Source of the DNA: Branchipolynoe longqiensis
Lineage: Eukaryota; Annelida; Polychaeta; Phyllodocida; Polynoidae
Length of the DNA stretch: 64,000 nucleotides
NCBI GenBank assembly: GCA_030323885.1
Contig: CM059199.1
Location: 39,316,590-39,380,589 of the forward strand
Direction: 5' to 3'
Shown here piece after piece: positions 10,281-19,335 of this stretch. Numbering within the stretch: position 1 is the stretch's first letter; every line of letters begins with the position of its first letter. A program made the position numbers and the translations under genes. A model generated the notes under the pieces. It made no database searches. It saw only the letters and a program-made list of their open reading frames with translations, and had not been told where the DNA came from.

Positions 10281-10830
10281 CTGCCAAGCTACTGTAAAGT
10301 TACTGCCAAACTACTGCCAAGCTCCTGCCAGACTACTGGCAGTCTATTGCCAAAATACTGCCAACCTGCTGCCAACCTGCTGCCAACCTAGTGCCAACAT
10401 ACTGCCTACATAATACCAACCTACTCCCAACCTACTCCCAAAATACTGTTTATATAATGCCAACCGACCCCAAACCTACTACCAACCTACTGCCAACCTA
10501 CTGCTAGAATACTACGTATTTAATACCAACCGACCCCAAACCTACTACCAACCTACTGGCAAGACACTGCCAACATATCGCCAACCTACTGCCAAGATAG
10601 TGGCAAACTACTGCAAACATACTGCCAATTTACTGCCAGGTTACTTCAAACCTACTACCAAGCTACTGCCAATATACTGCAATCCTACTGCCAACCTAGT
10701 CATACTACACTGCCAACCTATTGCCAACATCCTGCCAAGAGTGTGGCAAACTACTGCGAACATACTGCCAATTTACTGCCAGGTTACTTCAAACCTATTG
10801 CCAACCTATTGCCAATCAACTGCCAACATA
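10281..10830. repeat. ~10-bp minisatellite (CTACTGCCAA type)
   Basis: About 550 bp of degenerate decamers around the consensus CTACTGCCAA/C, with variants such as CTACTCCCAA and ATACTGCCAA and a larger repeated segment (10597-10650 resembles 10740-10800). Because 30 is a multiple of 3, one frame stays open and reads as a TANLLP-type repeat. I regard the reading frame as a by-product. Confidence 0.9.
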
Positions 10831-11068
10831 AAAGCACTATGCATCCACTAGCATCAGCTCCATCACGTGTATGCATGTTTCCACATATTCCCCACCATAC
10901 TAGAACATCAGGCTCTAACCAATAGAGGTAGTCATCAATGTCAATTTGTCTTAGTCAACCCAATAAATAGTCAATAAATAATGAACAGTGGACATGTCTT
11001 TGCATCATTCATCACGTTCTCCTTCCCTAGCTTTTGATGTGCGTACATAAAACCTAGTATGTACTACC

Positions 11069-11402
11069 AGACGGGGTGGTCAAATGAGTAGAGTGTCTCT
11101 CCTGTTTTGGGAGATCGGGAGATCTGAACCCATGAGTTTGTGGGTTCGAATCCTGGTCGACTCAAACCAATGACTTAACAATTGATACTTGTTGCTTACT
11201 AGCCGGGACACTCAGCATTATTAGGATATGGCAAGGAATGGTTGGCTCAGTGTCAGGATAATGTGACTGAGTGGGATATCAGGTCATGGTGCTGGCATCC
11301 TGGTTTCCCAGTGGAGCAGCACTATGAAGTCGCCACGAGTGCGTACTGTCACCTTAGATGTTGCTAGGACGTAAAACAACAACACCACAAACAAAAACTA
11401 GT
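11069..11402 (+). mobile_element. SINE-A, full length
   Basis: The best-preserved SINE-A. The A-box-like GGTCAAATGAGTAGAG and the B-box GGTTCGAATCC (11152-11162) form the tRNA-like head. The body runs AACCAATGACTTAACAATTG, GGCTCAGTGTCAGGATAATG, GGGATATCAGGTCATGGTGC, then ACCTTAGATGTTGCTAGGAC and an (AAC)n-type tail. About 330 bp. Confidence 0.9.
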
Positions 11403-12202
11403 ATTTAGTGTCGAAAGTTGGAATTAACAAATGTGATGTGTAGAGTATTTAGCCCTCACTGCCCGCCAACAAACAACGACTGCATACCCAGATCAATTAA
11501 AGAGTCAGCCAACCTGTTAAAATTGTCAAGGTAGTACAAAGGGTACAACTTTTCCATATCCCATTCATCCCTCCTCACCACTCCCCCCCCCCCCCACGCT
11601 CCCCCCACACTCCCCCCAACACAAGTAGTTCACATCAAAATTGTACTCTATACCGACATGGCTGGCTGCATGTGTTGAGCTTCTGCCTCCCTTTTTAGTG
11701 AGTCATGGTCTAAAGACCATGGCTGGAATCTGTGTTTGTGTAGGCAGGCTATGGTTAAATAAACACAGGCAAGAAGAGAAAGGAAGAGTATAAAGATTGA
11801 AAGTAGAGAGAGAACCAAGCCCTCAGGTTTATTATTTATAGTGGTACATGGATCTGGTATGGCACACCACCTGACCTTATTCTCCAATGAGAATCAAGCA
11901 TCTCAAACTCCACCAATGAACATCAAGCATTCGTGGGTTCCCATGGCTAAAGTGCTCTGCCCACCACCATAATGTGGCGTGGCTGCTTGGCCACCACCTG
12001 CCCTGAGCTGAGCGGGTGGTGATCCGTGATTAACGGAGGGGGAAGATGGTAGTGACTAGAGTTCCAAGTGCCCCTTAAACACTATCTGACTAAAACACAA
12101 TGACTATTAACCATGAGTAAAGTATCACCAGCAACTACATACATACAATCATGCACCTGGCCATATATACCTTTTACTACAATAGACCATTTGCATTCCC
12201 CC

Positions 12203-12882
12203 AATCAATCAATCAATAGTTCCATCCTCTTGTCGAGGGTTGGATGCAATGGTTCTCCACTTGTCCCGATGTTGTGCTGTTCTGATAGACTGTGAATAAT
12301 TCAAGCCTGTCCACTGTGAAATATTTGTAAACCATGATGTTCTTGGTCTCCCTCTCCCTCTGCTGCCATTCACCTTCCCTTCCAACAATGTAAGGTATAT
12401 TGAACTCTGACGAATGATGTGGCCAAAATAAATAAGTTTCTTTGTCTGTATAGTGGCAAACAAGCTTTTCTTATTTTTAATTTTTCTGAGAACTTCTTTG
12501 TTGGTGATCTTCTTTGTCCATGATATTTTCATCATCCTTCGATAAGTCCACATCTCAAATGCTGCTAAACGTTTGTACATTTTCTTAGAGATTGTCCATG
12601 TCTCTGCCCCATACATTAGAGTAGACCACACATAACACTGAAGAATACGCTTCCTTGTTTGTATTAATATCTTACTTGATGTTAACACTCTATACATTTT
12701 GGAGAATGTTGTTCGGGCTATTGTTATCCTTCTTTTAATTTCTTCCTCACATCTCCCATCATTTGTAATCTTTTGTCCGAGATATATGAATTCGGATACT
12801 TGTTCTATGTTTGTGCCATCTATGGTTATATTGACATTTGGTTTATCTGTCTTTTTACTTATAACCATTGTTTTGGTCTTCC
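12203..12882 (-). mobile_element. 5'-truncated RTE-type LINE
   Basis: The insertion lies inside LTR-A between two copies of TGCATTCCCCC (12192-12202 and 12883-12893), an 11-bp target duplication. On the minus strand the 3' end after the stop codon is a short (ATTG)n tail, as in RTE-like elements. It encodes the C-terminal part of a reverse transcriptase. The 5' truncation falls just after where the YADD catalytic box should be. Confidence 0.9.
12209..12882 (-). pseudogene. RTE-type endonuclease-reverse transcriptase, C-terminal fragment
   Basis: About 220 residues. What I see: KTKTMVISKK at the start, FIYLGQKITNDGRCEEEIKRR, the LMYGAETWTI motif, LAAFEMWTYRRMMKISWT, and near the end GRGRPRTSW. 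This order is the thumb and C-terminal region shared by RTE/BovB-like and related endonuclease-reverse transcriptases. The endonuclease domain and the catalytic palm residues are missing, so it cannot be active. The frame is uninterrupted, which suggests a recent insertion. The first ~5 residues of the longest open frame come from flanking LTR-A sequence, not the LINE. The stop lies at the tail; a second, smaller relative is at 49374-49520. Confidence 0.9.
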
Positions 12883-12924
12883 TGCATTCCCCCACCAATG
12901 CGTTTTATCGGAATATTTTACAAC

Positions 12925-13075
12925 GGGGTTTGAACACTCAGGTTTAAATGCTGGGCAAGTCAAACAAATGAATTAACAATTATAAATTGTAGAGCTAGCT
13001 AGCCCGGAATTCAGCCTAGGGTAGTGGAATGATGAAGACCAGTAGTTTCTAAATCGAAAATTCTCCCGTTTAAGC
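12925..13075 (+). mobile_element. SINE-A2 fragment
   Basis: AAATGCTGGGCAAGTCAAAC (head end and body start) then GTAGTGGAATGATGAAGACC, the A2 3' body. Decayed. Confidence 0.6.
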
Positions 13076-13231
13076 AACTAATTGATCAGTAAAAAGACAA
13101 AGTTCGCCGAAAAATCTACATTTTAATAAACGATGAAGTTTAACTTGACTGATATCACCTGATCCCCCCCGTGTGTACACTTTGTCTGACCGTGAACATG
13201 TTGAAAACGTTGGATGACTCCCCACTCAGCA

Positions 13232-13254
13232 GATATATATATATATATATATAT
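13232..13254. repeat. (TA)n microsatellite
   Basis: Short alternating TA run. Confidence 0.9.
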
Positions 13255-13621
13255 GTGCTCTATAATCCATTATGGGAATATAAACAAGGACACTACCGAT
13301 CTTCAGTTCCCTATGTAATAGTTAGCACTTATGCTATCTAGCTGACCCTGTTATTATGATATAGACCACGGTGGCGCCCCCTGTGAGCGGCCCTGTGCAC
13401 TGTATGCGAGCTACGCCTGGCCTTAACGCCTTCAATTTTAACGATATATAGGCCTATATATCGTAGTGGAGTTAGGCGGTGCCTTGTTTTGGTTGTTGGA
13501 GAGTCCTAACAATTATAGTAATACCAGTAATACCAACCAATTATCTAACTGCTACTGAAATGCAGGGAATATACTGTCAATATACTATGGACAGTATAAA
13601 TACAGCCTCAAACAAAATTTA
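13255..13621. other. No gene; K-like end fragment
   Basis: Mostly unassigned. 13575-13620 (CTATGGACAGTATAAATACA then GCCTC) matches 46555-46580 and is related to the K repeat. A small palindrome CGATATATAGGCCTATATATCG is at 13441-13462. Confidence 0.5.
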
Positions 13622-14430
13622 AAATGTCCTGGTAACATGCAAGGTCATATCAGGACGGGTACCAACTGGCGACAGTGCACACTGATGGTGACTTTATAGT
13701 GCTGCACCACTGGGAGATAATTTATAACGCAAACAAGGAGCCCATGATATGGAATTTTTATTGAACAGAAGTTGATATAGATAGTAAGTAGTAGAGAGGT
13801 AGAAGTTAGGATCGGTGTGATTGTTCGACTCAGGCCCTCAACCCACGCATCTGAATGTTCGTTTGTTGAAGGGTTGGGTGGGCGGCTGAGTTGAAGTGGT
13901 GAGTTGCTCGTTGGGCTGCGGGAGTGGAAGTGATGTATGTAGGTTCCCCACAGTCCGAGGATGGGTCCTGTGACATCAGAGTCTCGCGAGAGGGGGATCA
14001 TGACGTCAGAGTCTCGGGAGGGGCTGACTCCGGATGAGACTGGTAGGTGGCCCGTGGGGAAGATTCAAACCCAGGTGGCACCACAGTAGGGCTCCCTGTT
14101 TGCACGCAAATTACCCTTGTTGGCGAACGACCATGACCAATTTATAACGCGAACAAGGAGCCCATGATATGGAATTGTTATTGAACAGAAGTTGATATAT
14201 CTAGTAAGTAGTAGAGAGGTAGAAGTTAGGATCGGTTTGATTGTTCGATTCAGGCCCTCAACCAAATGATGAGAGGGCATGTGTCGCTGATGAGAAGGCG
14301 GGGGACCACCAGTTACCGAGTTGCCGCACCTTGTCGAAGGTGGCTCCGGCCTTAATGCAGGCCTATGCGCCTCCTCTGGGATTCGTTGCACCATGTCCCA
14401 GATGCTAGTCCGGGGTGATGAGCGCGGGGA

Positions 14431-14461
14431 TGGTCGTCGTCGTCGTCGTCGTCGTCGTCGT
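14431..14461. repeat. (CGT)n trinucleotide repeat
   Basis: Ten or so GTC/CGT triplets within the long LTR-B unit. Confidence 0.9.
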
Positions 14462-14649
14462 TGGGGAGGCCTGGGGATAGAGAGCAAGATATTACTATCC
14501 CCAGGCCTAAATAGCATCTGGTTTGTTGTCTTCCGCCGAGCGTGGCTGCCGGGGCTTCCCGGGAGGCGTTTCCGGTCGTCAGGATCGGAGGCGGCCGGGT
14601 CGGCGTGTTGATGTGTTGTGGTTGCGTCATCTAAGGAGGTGCCACCTCC

Positions 14650-15435
14650 TTATTTAGTGAGCCGGTTGTGTTGTGGGTCGATTCCTGAAGAGGTTGCTTC
14701 GGTGTCGTGTGCTGAGGTGTCATTGGCTCGGGGGCAGTCATTGGATTGTTTCACAGCGATATCTGAGGGGTTACCACGAGGGGGGGTCCATGGGCTTCCG
14801 GTCATCGTGGGTGGCGGGGTGTGCTTTGGTATCGGTGGCAGTGAGTTCTGACGCGGTGACTTGTATGGTGGCCGTCCCTGTGTCATGTACTGAGGTGGTT
14901 GCGCCGCCTGGTGGGTGGGCTGGGCCGCTGTGAGCTGCTCACCAGGTGATGACATCATCTGAGGGGTTGCCACCAGTCGGTTGGGGTTGATGTTGGTAGG
15001 GGTTCTTTTTCCTGTGTCATGTCGTGTTGCGGCGTCTCCTGATGTGGCGACATCTGAGGTTCCACCGCCAGGGCCCGCCAAGGGTTTCCGGTCATTGCCA
15101 GGGAAGTTGCTATTACCGGTGGTGACTTCTGAGGCGGCCGTTCCGTCGGCGTGTGGTGAGACGGATGCGCCGCCTGGTGGGCGGGCGGAGTCGTTGTGAG
15201 CTGCTCGCCGAGCGTTTACGTCATATGCGGCTATGGCGGTGGTGACCGCGCCACCCGGGGGCCATCCCCAGGTGCGTGGCGTGTCGTGGCATGGCGGCGG
15301 CGTCTGCGTGGGCGGGCACGGGTGCCATGTCAGCGCGGTGGTAGCGACTGTGACTGTAATGGTTGTTATGTATGTGCTAAGCTGAGACACGCCAGGAGCG
15401 GGCGTAGAGGAACCAGCGGCCGGGCAGCCAGGCAA
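14650..15435 (-). CDS. Proline/alanine-rich ORF inside LTR-B, unknown
   Basis: 261 codons, uninterrupted, same strand as the LTR-B polyadenylation-type signal. The product is rich in P, A, T, G and H with few hydrophobic runs, so it is likely disordered. There is no signal peptide, no transmembrane segment, no CCHC zinc knuckle and no protease motif. Internal duplication is visible: ARPPGGASVSPHADG near residue 85 resembles a later stretch near residue 170, matching the DNA duplication at 14880-14945 and 15165-15215. It could be a gag-like remnant, a real accessory ORF, or chance openness in GC-rich DNA. I favour the last two about equally. The first ATG is used because nothing decides the start. 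Confidence 0.2.
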   Translation of the reverse strand: MPGCPAAGSSTPAPGVSQLSTYITTITVTVATTALTWHPCPPTQTPPPCHDTPRTWGWPPGGAVTTAIAAYDVNARRAAHNDSARPPGGASVSPHADGTAASEVTTGNSNFPGNDRKPLAGPGGGTSDVATSGDAATRHDTGKRTPTNINPNRLVATPQMMSSPGEQLTAAQPTHQAAQPPQYMTQGRPPYKSPRQNSLPPIPKHTPPPTMTGSPWTPPRGNPSDIAVKQSNDCPRANDTSAHDTEATSSGIDPQHNRLTK

Positions 15436-16337
15436 GGGTGGGAGGCACCGGAATCAACCATTATGCAACGAGACGTCAACACGTGTAGTCGGTTATTTAA
15501 CATAACATTAGATGGTGTCAGATGTGGGTTATCAGATACTAAAGCCGGAATCTAATGTCCCATTCACATGGTATCTTAATCTATAGGATACATAAGTTAC
15601 CCACATCTCACATGTCACAGAGTTCACATTTTCTGCTCGTTAGTGGCCGTCTCAATTCTGTAGGACTTGTGGCTCCTGTGGCACACATGCCTAGTCTTAC
15701 CATAACATTGCAGTGATATCAACGGCACGCCTCGGGCGTTTCGCGATGCGCGCATGTCCGCGTACGAGTGGTGGTAAGCAAGACGTGGGGCTACAGTGGA
15801 GAACGAGGCGGTTGGCTGGATGTCCGGAGAGGTGCTGAGTTGAAGTGGTGAGTTGCTCGTCGGGCTGCGGGAGTGAAAGTGATGTATGTAGGTTCCCCAC
15901 AGTCCGAGGATAGGTCCTGTGACGTCAGAGTCTCACGAGAGGGGGATCATGACGTCAGAGTATTGGGAGGAGCTGGTTCCAGACGGGACTGGTAGGTGGT
16001 TCCTGTGGGGAGGATTCGAACCCAGGTGGCGCCACCGTAGGGCTCCCTGTTCGCGCGCAAATTACTCATGTTGCCGAATCACCATGAACCATGCTGCCAT
16101 CACCATGACCTGATATCCCACTCAGTCACATTATCCTGACACTGAGCTAGCCTGTCCTTGTCATATCATACTAATGCTGAGTGCCTGGCTAGGAAGCTAC
16201 AGGTATCACTTTTGTAAATCATCGGTCTGACTCGATCAGGGTTGGATCTCATATAGGTTTGAATCCCACCATCGACCAACACGGGAGACAGACGCTCAAC
16301 TCTTTCGGCCATCCCAACCGACGCGTTGTTAACATAA

Positions 16338-17310
16338 ATAGCAATATGTAAATAAACTAGCAATACACTTCTGGTCTTAAGCGATACATGTCTGGTTTCA
16401 CCGCCCTGCACTGTGGATTAGATTGAGATTAAGCAGTGTCAGTTGATGCGCTCAGCACCAGGGCCCGTATGCATGGAGCGGTGTTACCGAGTCAAAACGC
16501 GCTTAAGGCGGGATTTCTGGTTTAACACCGAAAAGTGTGTATGCATGGAGCAGTGTTAGGCCTAACACCACACGTTTAAATCCGGAAATTCTAACTCTGC
16601 TCATAGCAGGTTTACAGTGGTGTTAGTGCTAGGTTAGTGTCAGGATGGAGCCCAAATTTATTGAATGCAACCATATTTAACAGAATTACATACGCAATAA
16701 GTGACATTTGATCAATTTAACCCTAAATTCGAAGCGTTATTAAGGCTACCGCTGCATTGGCGGCGATATTAATAGTTATATTTTCGAATCGATGAACCTA
16801 CAGTAAACAAACCGCCGCTGCCACCAGTATGGACAGGGACGTCGATGCAGAGGCTGCGGCGATTTGTTTACTTTACGTTCGTCGATTCAAAAATATAACT
16901 ATTAATATCACCGCCAATGGGGCGGTAGCCTTAATAATGCTTCGAATTTAGGGTTAAATTGATTCAATTTCACTTATTGCGTATGTAATTCTGTTAAATA
17001 TGGTCGCATTGAATAGATTTGAGCCTAATATATGGCTACAAACGCAGAGGGATTTCCCAAATCTATAAATACATTCACGTTTAGCTAGCACTCACCGTTT
17101 AAGCGCCCATGCATACGGCTTGACATAGTTCTCTACGACTCCGATAACAGAGTTAGAGGTATAACACCACACGCCGCTAACACAGTTCCATGCATACGGG
17201 CCGAGGTGATTACTTTACAACGAGCTGAATTTCCTCGTTGATGCACCTGACATGAGAGTCACTGTCACTTATTTAGCACTGACTGCCATCACTATATAAT
17301 TAGGATTTAC
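16338..17310. repeat. Repeat H copy 1, interrupted by element G
   Basis: 16338-16461 plus 17203-17310 match 18915-19110 continuously: AAATAAACTAG, TGATTAGATTGAGATTAAG-like, GTCAGTTGATG...CACCAG then GGTGA...TTCCT-GT-GA-GCAC. The second copy shows the uninterrupted site. Confidence 0.75.
16462..17202. mobile_element. Element G: nested palindromic DNA element
   Basis: 741 bp with terminal inverted repeats GGCCCGTATGCATGGAGC (left) and its complement GTTCCATGCATACGGGCC (right). A second inner pair of the same motif occurs at ~16538 (TATGCATGGAGCAGTGTTAG) and ~17107 (CCATGCATACGG). Inside is a foldback with arms of ~165 bp (16656-16817 and 16856-17025) separated by a ~38-bp loop. No ORF. It is inserted in repeat H. 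Confidence 0.8.
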
Positions 17311-17329
17311 CAAATTTTTTTATTGACAA

Positions 17330-17480
17330 GGTATTTACTCTGCCCATAATGTATAAGCTCCAGTGAGGGTGCTTGTTTTCAATGCTGGACAGCTGTGATG
17401 CTGTCTTGATGTGTTCCTTTGCCCAGGAGTGTATACCTGTGTATGCTCAGGCGAGCCTTCCACAGTTTTGGTTGTTAGTA
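17330..17480 (+). repeat. Repeat K, left part
   Basis: GGTATTTACTCTGCCCATAA ... GAGGGTGCTTGTTTTCAATG, CTGGACAGCTGTGA. Same order as 56528-56605; inverted pieces at 5965-6080 and 46500-46590. Confidence 0.65.
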
Positions 17481-17526
17481 ATAGCCTATTTTAGTTTTTT
17501 TATAATTTGTCAGTTGTTTGTCTAGT

Positions 17527-17727
17527 CTGAGTATGATACTGTCATGGGGGTAACGAAAATGGGAAATATTGTGCCTAGAGTGGGACTCGAACCCACATCT
17601 CTATGCATTCCTGGCCAGTGTTCTAACCATTACACCACATAGGCTCCCTGATATCACCATACTACCCATGCCTACCTGTCTATGTGGTTACTTGCCTGAA
17701 AGATCACTGCAGACCACTACACTGGTC
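17527..17727 (-). mobile_element. SINE-C copy 1 (tRNA-like)
   Basis: On the minus strand GAGCCTATGTGGTGTAATGG contains an A box (TGGTGTAATGG), followed by GGGTTCGAGTCCCAC with a perfect B box (GGTTCGAGTCC). GAGCCTA can pair with TAGGCAC as an acceptor-stem remnant. Flanking body sequence is shared with copy 2, so this is a SINE rather than a working tRNA gene. Confidence 0.75.
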
Positions 17728-17823
17728 CTCCTGGAATTGTAAGTATTTTACTGCTTACAATTACATATACAGGGTAGGTTCAACAACTATACTGCGCATA
17801 GCGTGTATAGGATCCTGGTCACA

Positions 17824-18014
17824 GCAGGAGTGTCATGGGGCTGATGAAAATGTGAAATAGTGCGCATAGAGTGGGACTCAAACCCACATCTCTTTGCATT
17901 CTAGGCCAGTGTGCTAACCATTACACCACCTAGGCTCCCTGATATCACCATACTACCCACGCCTACCTGTCTATGTGGTTACTTGCCTAAGAGGTCAGTG
18001 CAGACCACTACAAT
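17824..18014 (-). mobile_element. SINE-C copy 2
   Basis: Same order as copy 1 about 297 bp away: GTCATGGGG...GAAAATG, AGAGTGGGACTCAAACCCAC, CCATTACACCACCTAGGCTC, CTACCTGTCTATGTGGTTAC. The B box is slightly changed (GGTTTGAGTCC). Confidence 0.75.
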
Positions 18015-18109
18015 ACCGTAGCCTACTATGTACATCTACTTGGTTGACATGCAGGCTTGCGGGAGAGGATCCTGTTCCATTCAGAGTTTGTAATTTTGTT
18101 ATTTGTTAC

Positions 18110-18330
18110 AGCATCCTTTCACCTAAACCCTGTCCTCAGATAGTGGGCCGGTGTGCTAGAACACACTCGGACGCTTTAGGACTGTGGCCAGGTGGGATGG
18201 CTGTGTTGTTTGCCTAACTATTTTGTATTTCAAGGTGGATCAGTTGCATGACCGTGGCCTATCCATTTCTGTGTTGGTTTGTGCCAGTACACATACCCAG
18301 GTGGACTGCGCCATGTGGTGATAACTTTCC
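18110..18330 (+). repeat. Repeat K, right part
   Basis: Motifs CTAGAACACACTCGGACGCT, GACTGTGGCCAGGTGGG, and later TTTGTGCCAGTACACATACC with GGTGGACT correspond to 56865-57185 in the same order. Confidence 0.6.
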
Positions 18331-18655
18331 TGATTTCCTTAATACTTAGGATGGCTAATTTTCCTATTTTTGTCTGTTTAGTGCCTACCACTTTTTCTGG
18401 CCTGTCGTTTGCTTTCTGTCCCAGTGCACAGCAAGCAGTGAATGTGCTCAGGGGCAGGTGTGTTTTATTGTGTCAGTAGGTAATTGTTTTCTTTAGGAAT
18501 TTTGTGTAGTGGTCAGGTTTATGGATTGCCCATAGTTTTACGGTTTGTTTATTCCAGGCATGTGCTGCCATGGTTAGTACACTTCTTCCATATATTTTTG
18601 TGTTGCTTCTTTCCATTAGGAGTATTGGGGCCGCCATCTGTCTAGTGTCGCTGCT

Positions 18656-18905
18656 TGTTGGAGTTTAACCTCCTGGCAACATCTACGGTTATATCAGGAC
18701 GGTACCAACTTGTGATAGTGAGCACTCATGGCCATTTAATAGGGCTGTCCCACTGGGAGACCAGGTGGGCAGTACCATAACCGGATATCCCACTCAGTCA
18801 TATTATCCTGACACTGACCCAGGCAGTCCTTGCGATATCCTAATAATGCTGACTCGCTACCAGTCCTGATATAATTTCAGATGTTGCCAGGATGTAAGAC
18901 TCCCA
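18656..18905 (-). mobile_element. SINE-A with an inverted tail joined on
   Basis: 18656-18850 is a minus-strand SINE-A 3' two-thirds (AACATCTACGGTTATATCAG ... CTAATAATGCTGACTCGC). At 18851-18905 a plus-strand SINE-A tail follows (CCTGATATAATTTCAGATGT, TGCCAGGATGTAAGAC). The two tails are therefore inverted about the junction. Confidence 0.75.
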
Positions 18906-18914
18906 AAAATCAAC

Positions 18915-19110
18915 ATATAAATAAACTAGGGAAATATTTCTGGTTTTCAAATTCCGGTAGCATTGCCCTTCCCTGTGAATCAGGTTCAGATTAAGAACTG
19001 TCAGTTAATACTTTCACCACCAGGTGAACTTCCTAGTCGACGCACGTGAAGTGAGAACCCAAGTCACTTCTTTAGCACCGACTGTAATCACTATAAAAGG
19101 GTACAAAGTA
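18915..19110. repeat. Repeat H copy 2 (uninterrupted)
   Basis: Empty-site counterpart of 16338-17310; see that entry. Also adjoins a SINE-A on the same side, so the pair may be a duplicated composite. Confidence 0.7.
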
Positions 19111-19206
19111 ATGCTGCACCGCCATTTACTATTCACATACAGAATCAGATTCAGTGGAAACAAATGTTTGTGTATGAGTTTCCCTCAGAGCAGACGACAT
19201 TTAGCC

Positions 19207-19335
19207 ATGGCAGACGACATCCACCTGTCCACATGGCGGGAGCTTGAATTGGGCAGCCACTCAGCCGGACCTCAATATGTCCCCAGAGGACACCGGAGGA
19301 AGGTCCTTTTATGGACACAACTAAAGGGCACCGCA
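19207..19335 (+). other. Possible first coding exon, unidentified
   Basis: TTAGCCATGG is a strong start context. The frame runs 43 codons from MADDIHLSTW to LKGTA, then CCGCAG/GTGGGA offers a splice donor; reading through, it ends at TAA at 19345-19347. Composition is protein-like rather than repetitive, and I saw no second copy. I recognise no family. It may be chance. Confidence 0.2.

Larger units (their letters stand above)
11699..12922 (-). mobile_element. LTR-A solo LTR, interrupted by a LINE
   Basis: The minus-strand copy matches 30516-31509 closely: GCTGGAATCTGTGTTTGTGT, CCTCAGGTTTATTATTTATA, GGTGATCCGTGATTAACG. It is split by the RTE-type fragment at 12203-12882. Its minus-strand start TGTAAAATATTCCGAT is intact at 12907-12922; the other terminus near 11699 is diverged and no TSD is readable. 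Confidence 0.8.
13713..16089 (-). mobile_element. LTR-B tandem: short unit plus long unit
   Basis: Two units with the same ends lie head to tail. The short unit (13713-14137) and the long unit (14138-16089) both begin TTATAACGC-AACAAGGAGCC and both end ...CGCAAATTAC-C-TGTTGGC-ACCATGA. The long unit shares ~130 bp at its left (14138-14270) and ~255 bp at its right (15832-16089) with the short one, and holds 1.56 kb of unique GC-rich sequence between. On the minus strand CAATAAAAATTCC precedes the end by ~40 bp, a polyadenylation-type signal, so LTR character is plausible. A B-box-like GGGTTCGAATCC (minus, ~16015) is noted. No RT, integrase or gag motif was found. Confidence 0.55.
13622..16327 (-). 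mobile_element. SINE-A split by a 2.4-kb insertion
   Basis: The 3' part is 13622-13712 (AAGGTCATATCAGGACGGGT ... CACCACTGGGAGA) and the 5' part is 16090-16327 (CATGACCTGATATCCCACTC ... head with TTTGAATCCC, a weak B box). Together they make one continuous SINE-A in minus orientation. The block 13713-16089 is therefore a later insertion. Confidence 0.85.

Noticed and set aside
11069..11170. tRNA gene (A and B boxes present)
   Set aside because: The box-containing head is followed by the same ~230-bp body as about 20 other copies, so it is a SINE head. The same holds for SINE-B and SINE-C heads.
14321..14611. Arginine-rich plus-strand ORF and aspartate-rich minus-strand ORF
   Set aside because: Both read through the (CGT)n trinucleotide repeat and have no other support.
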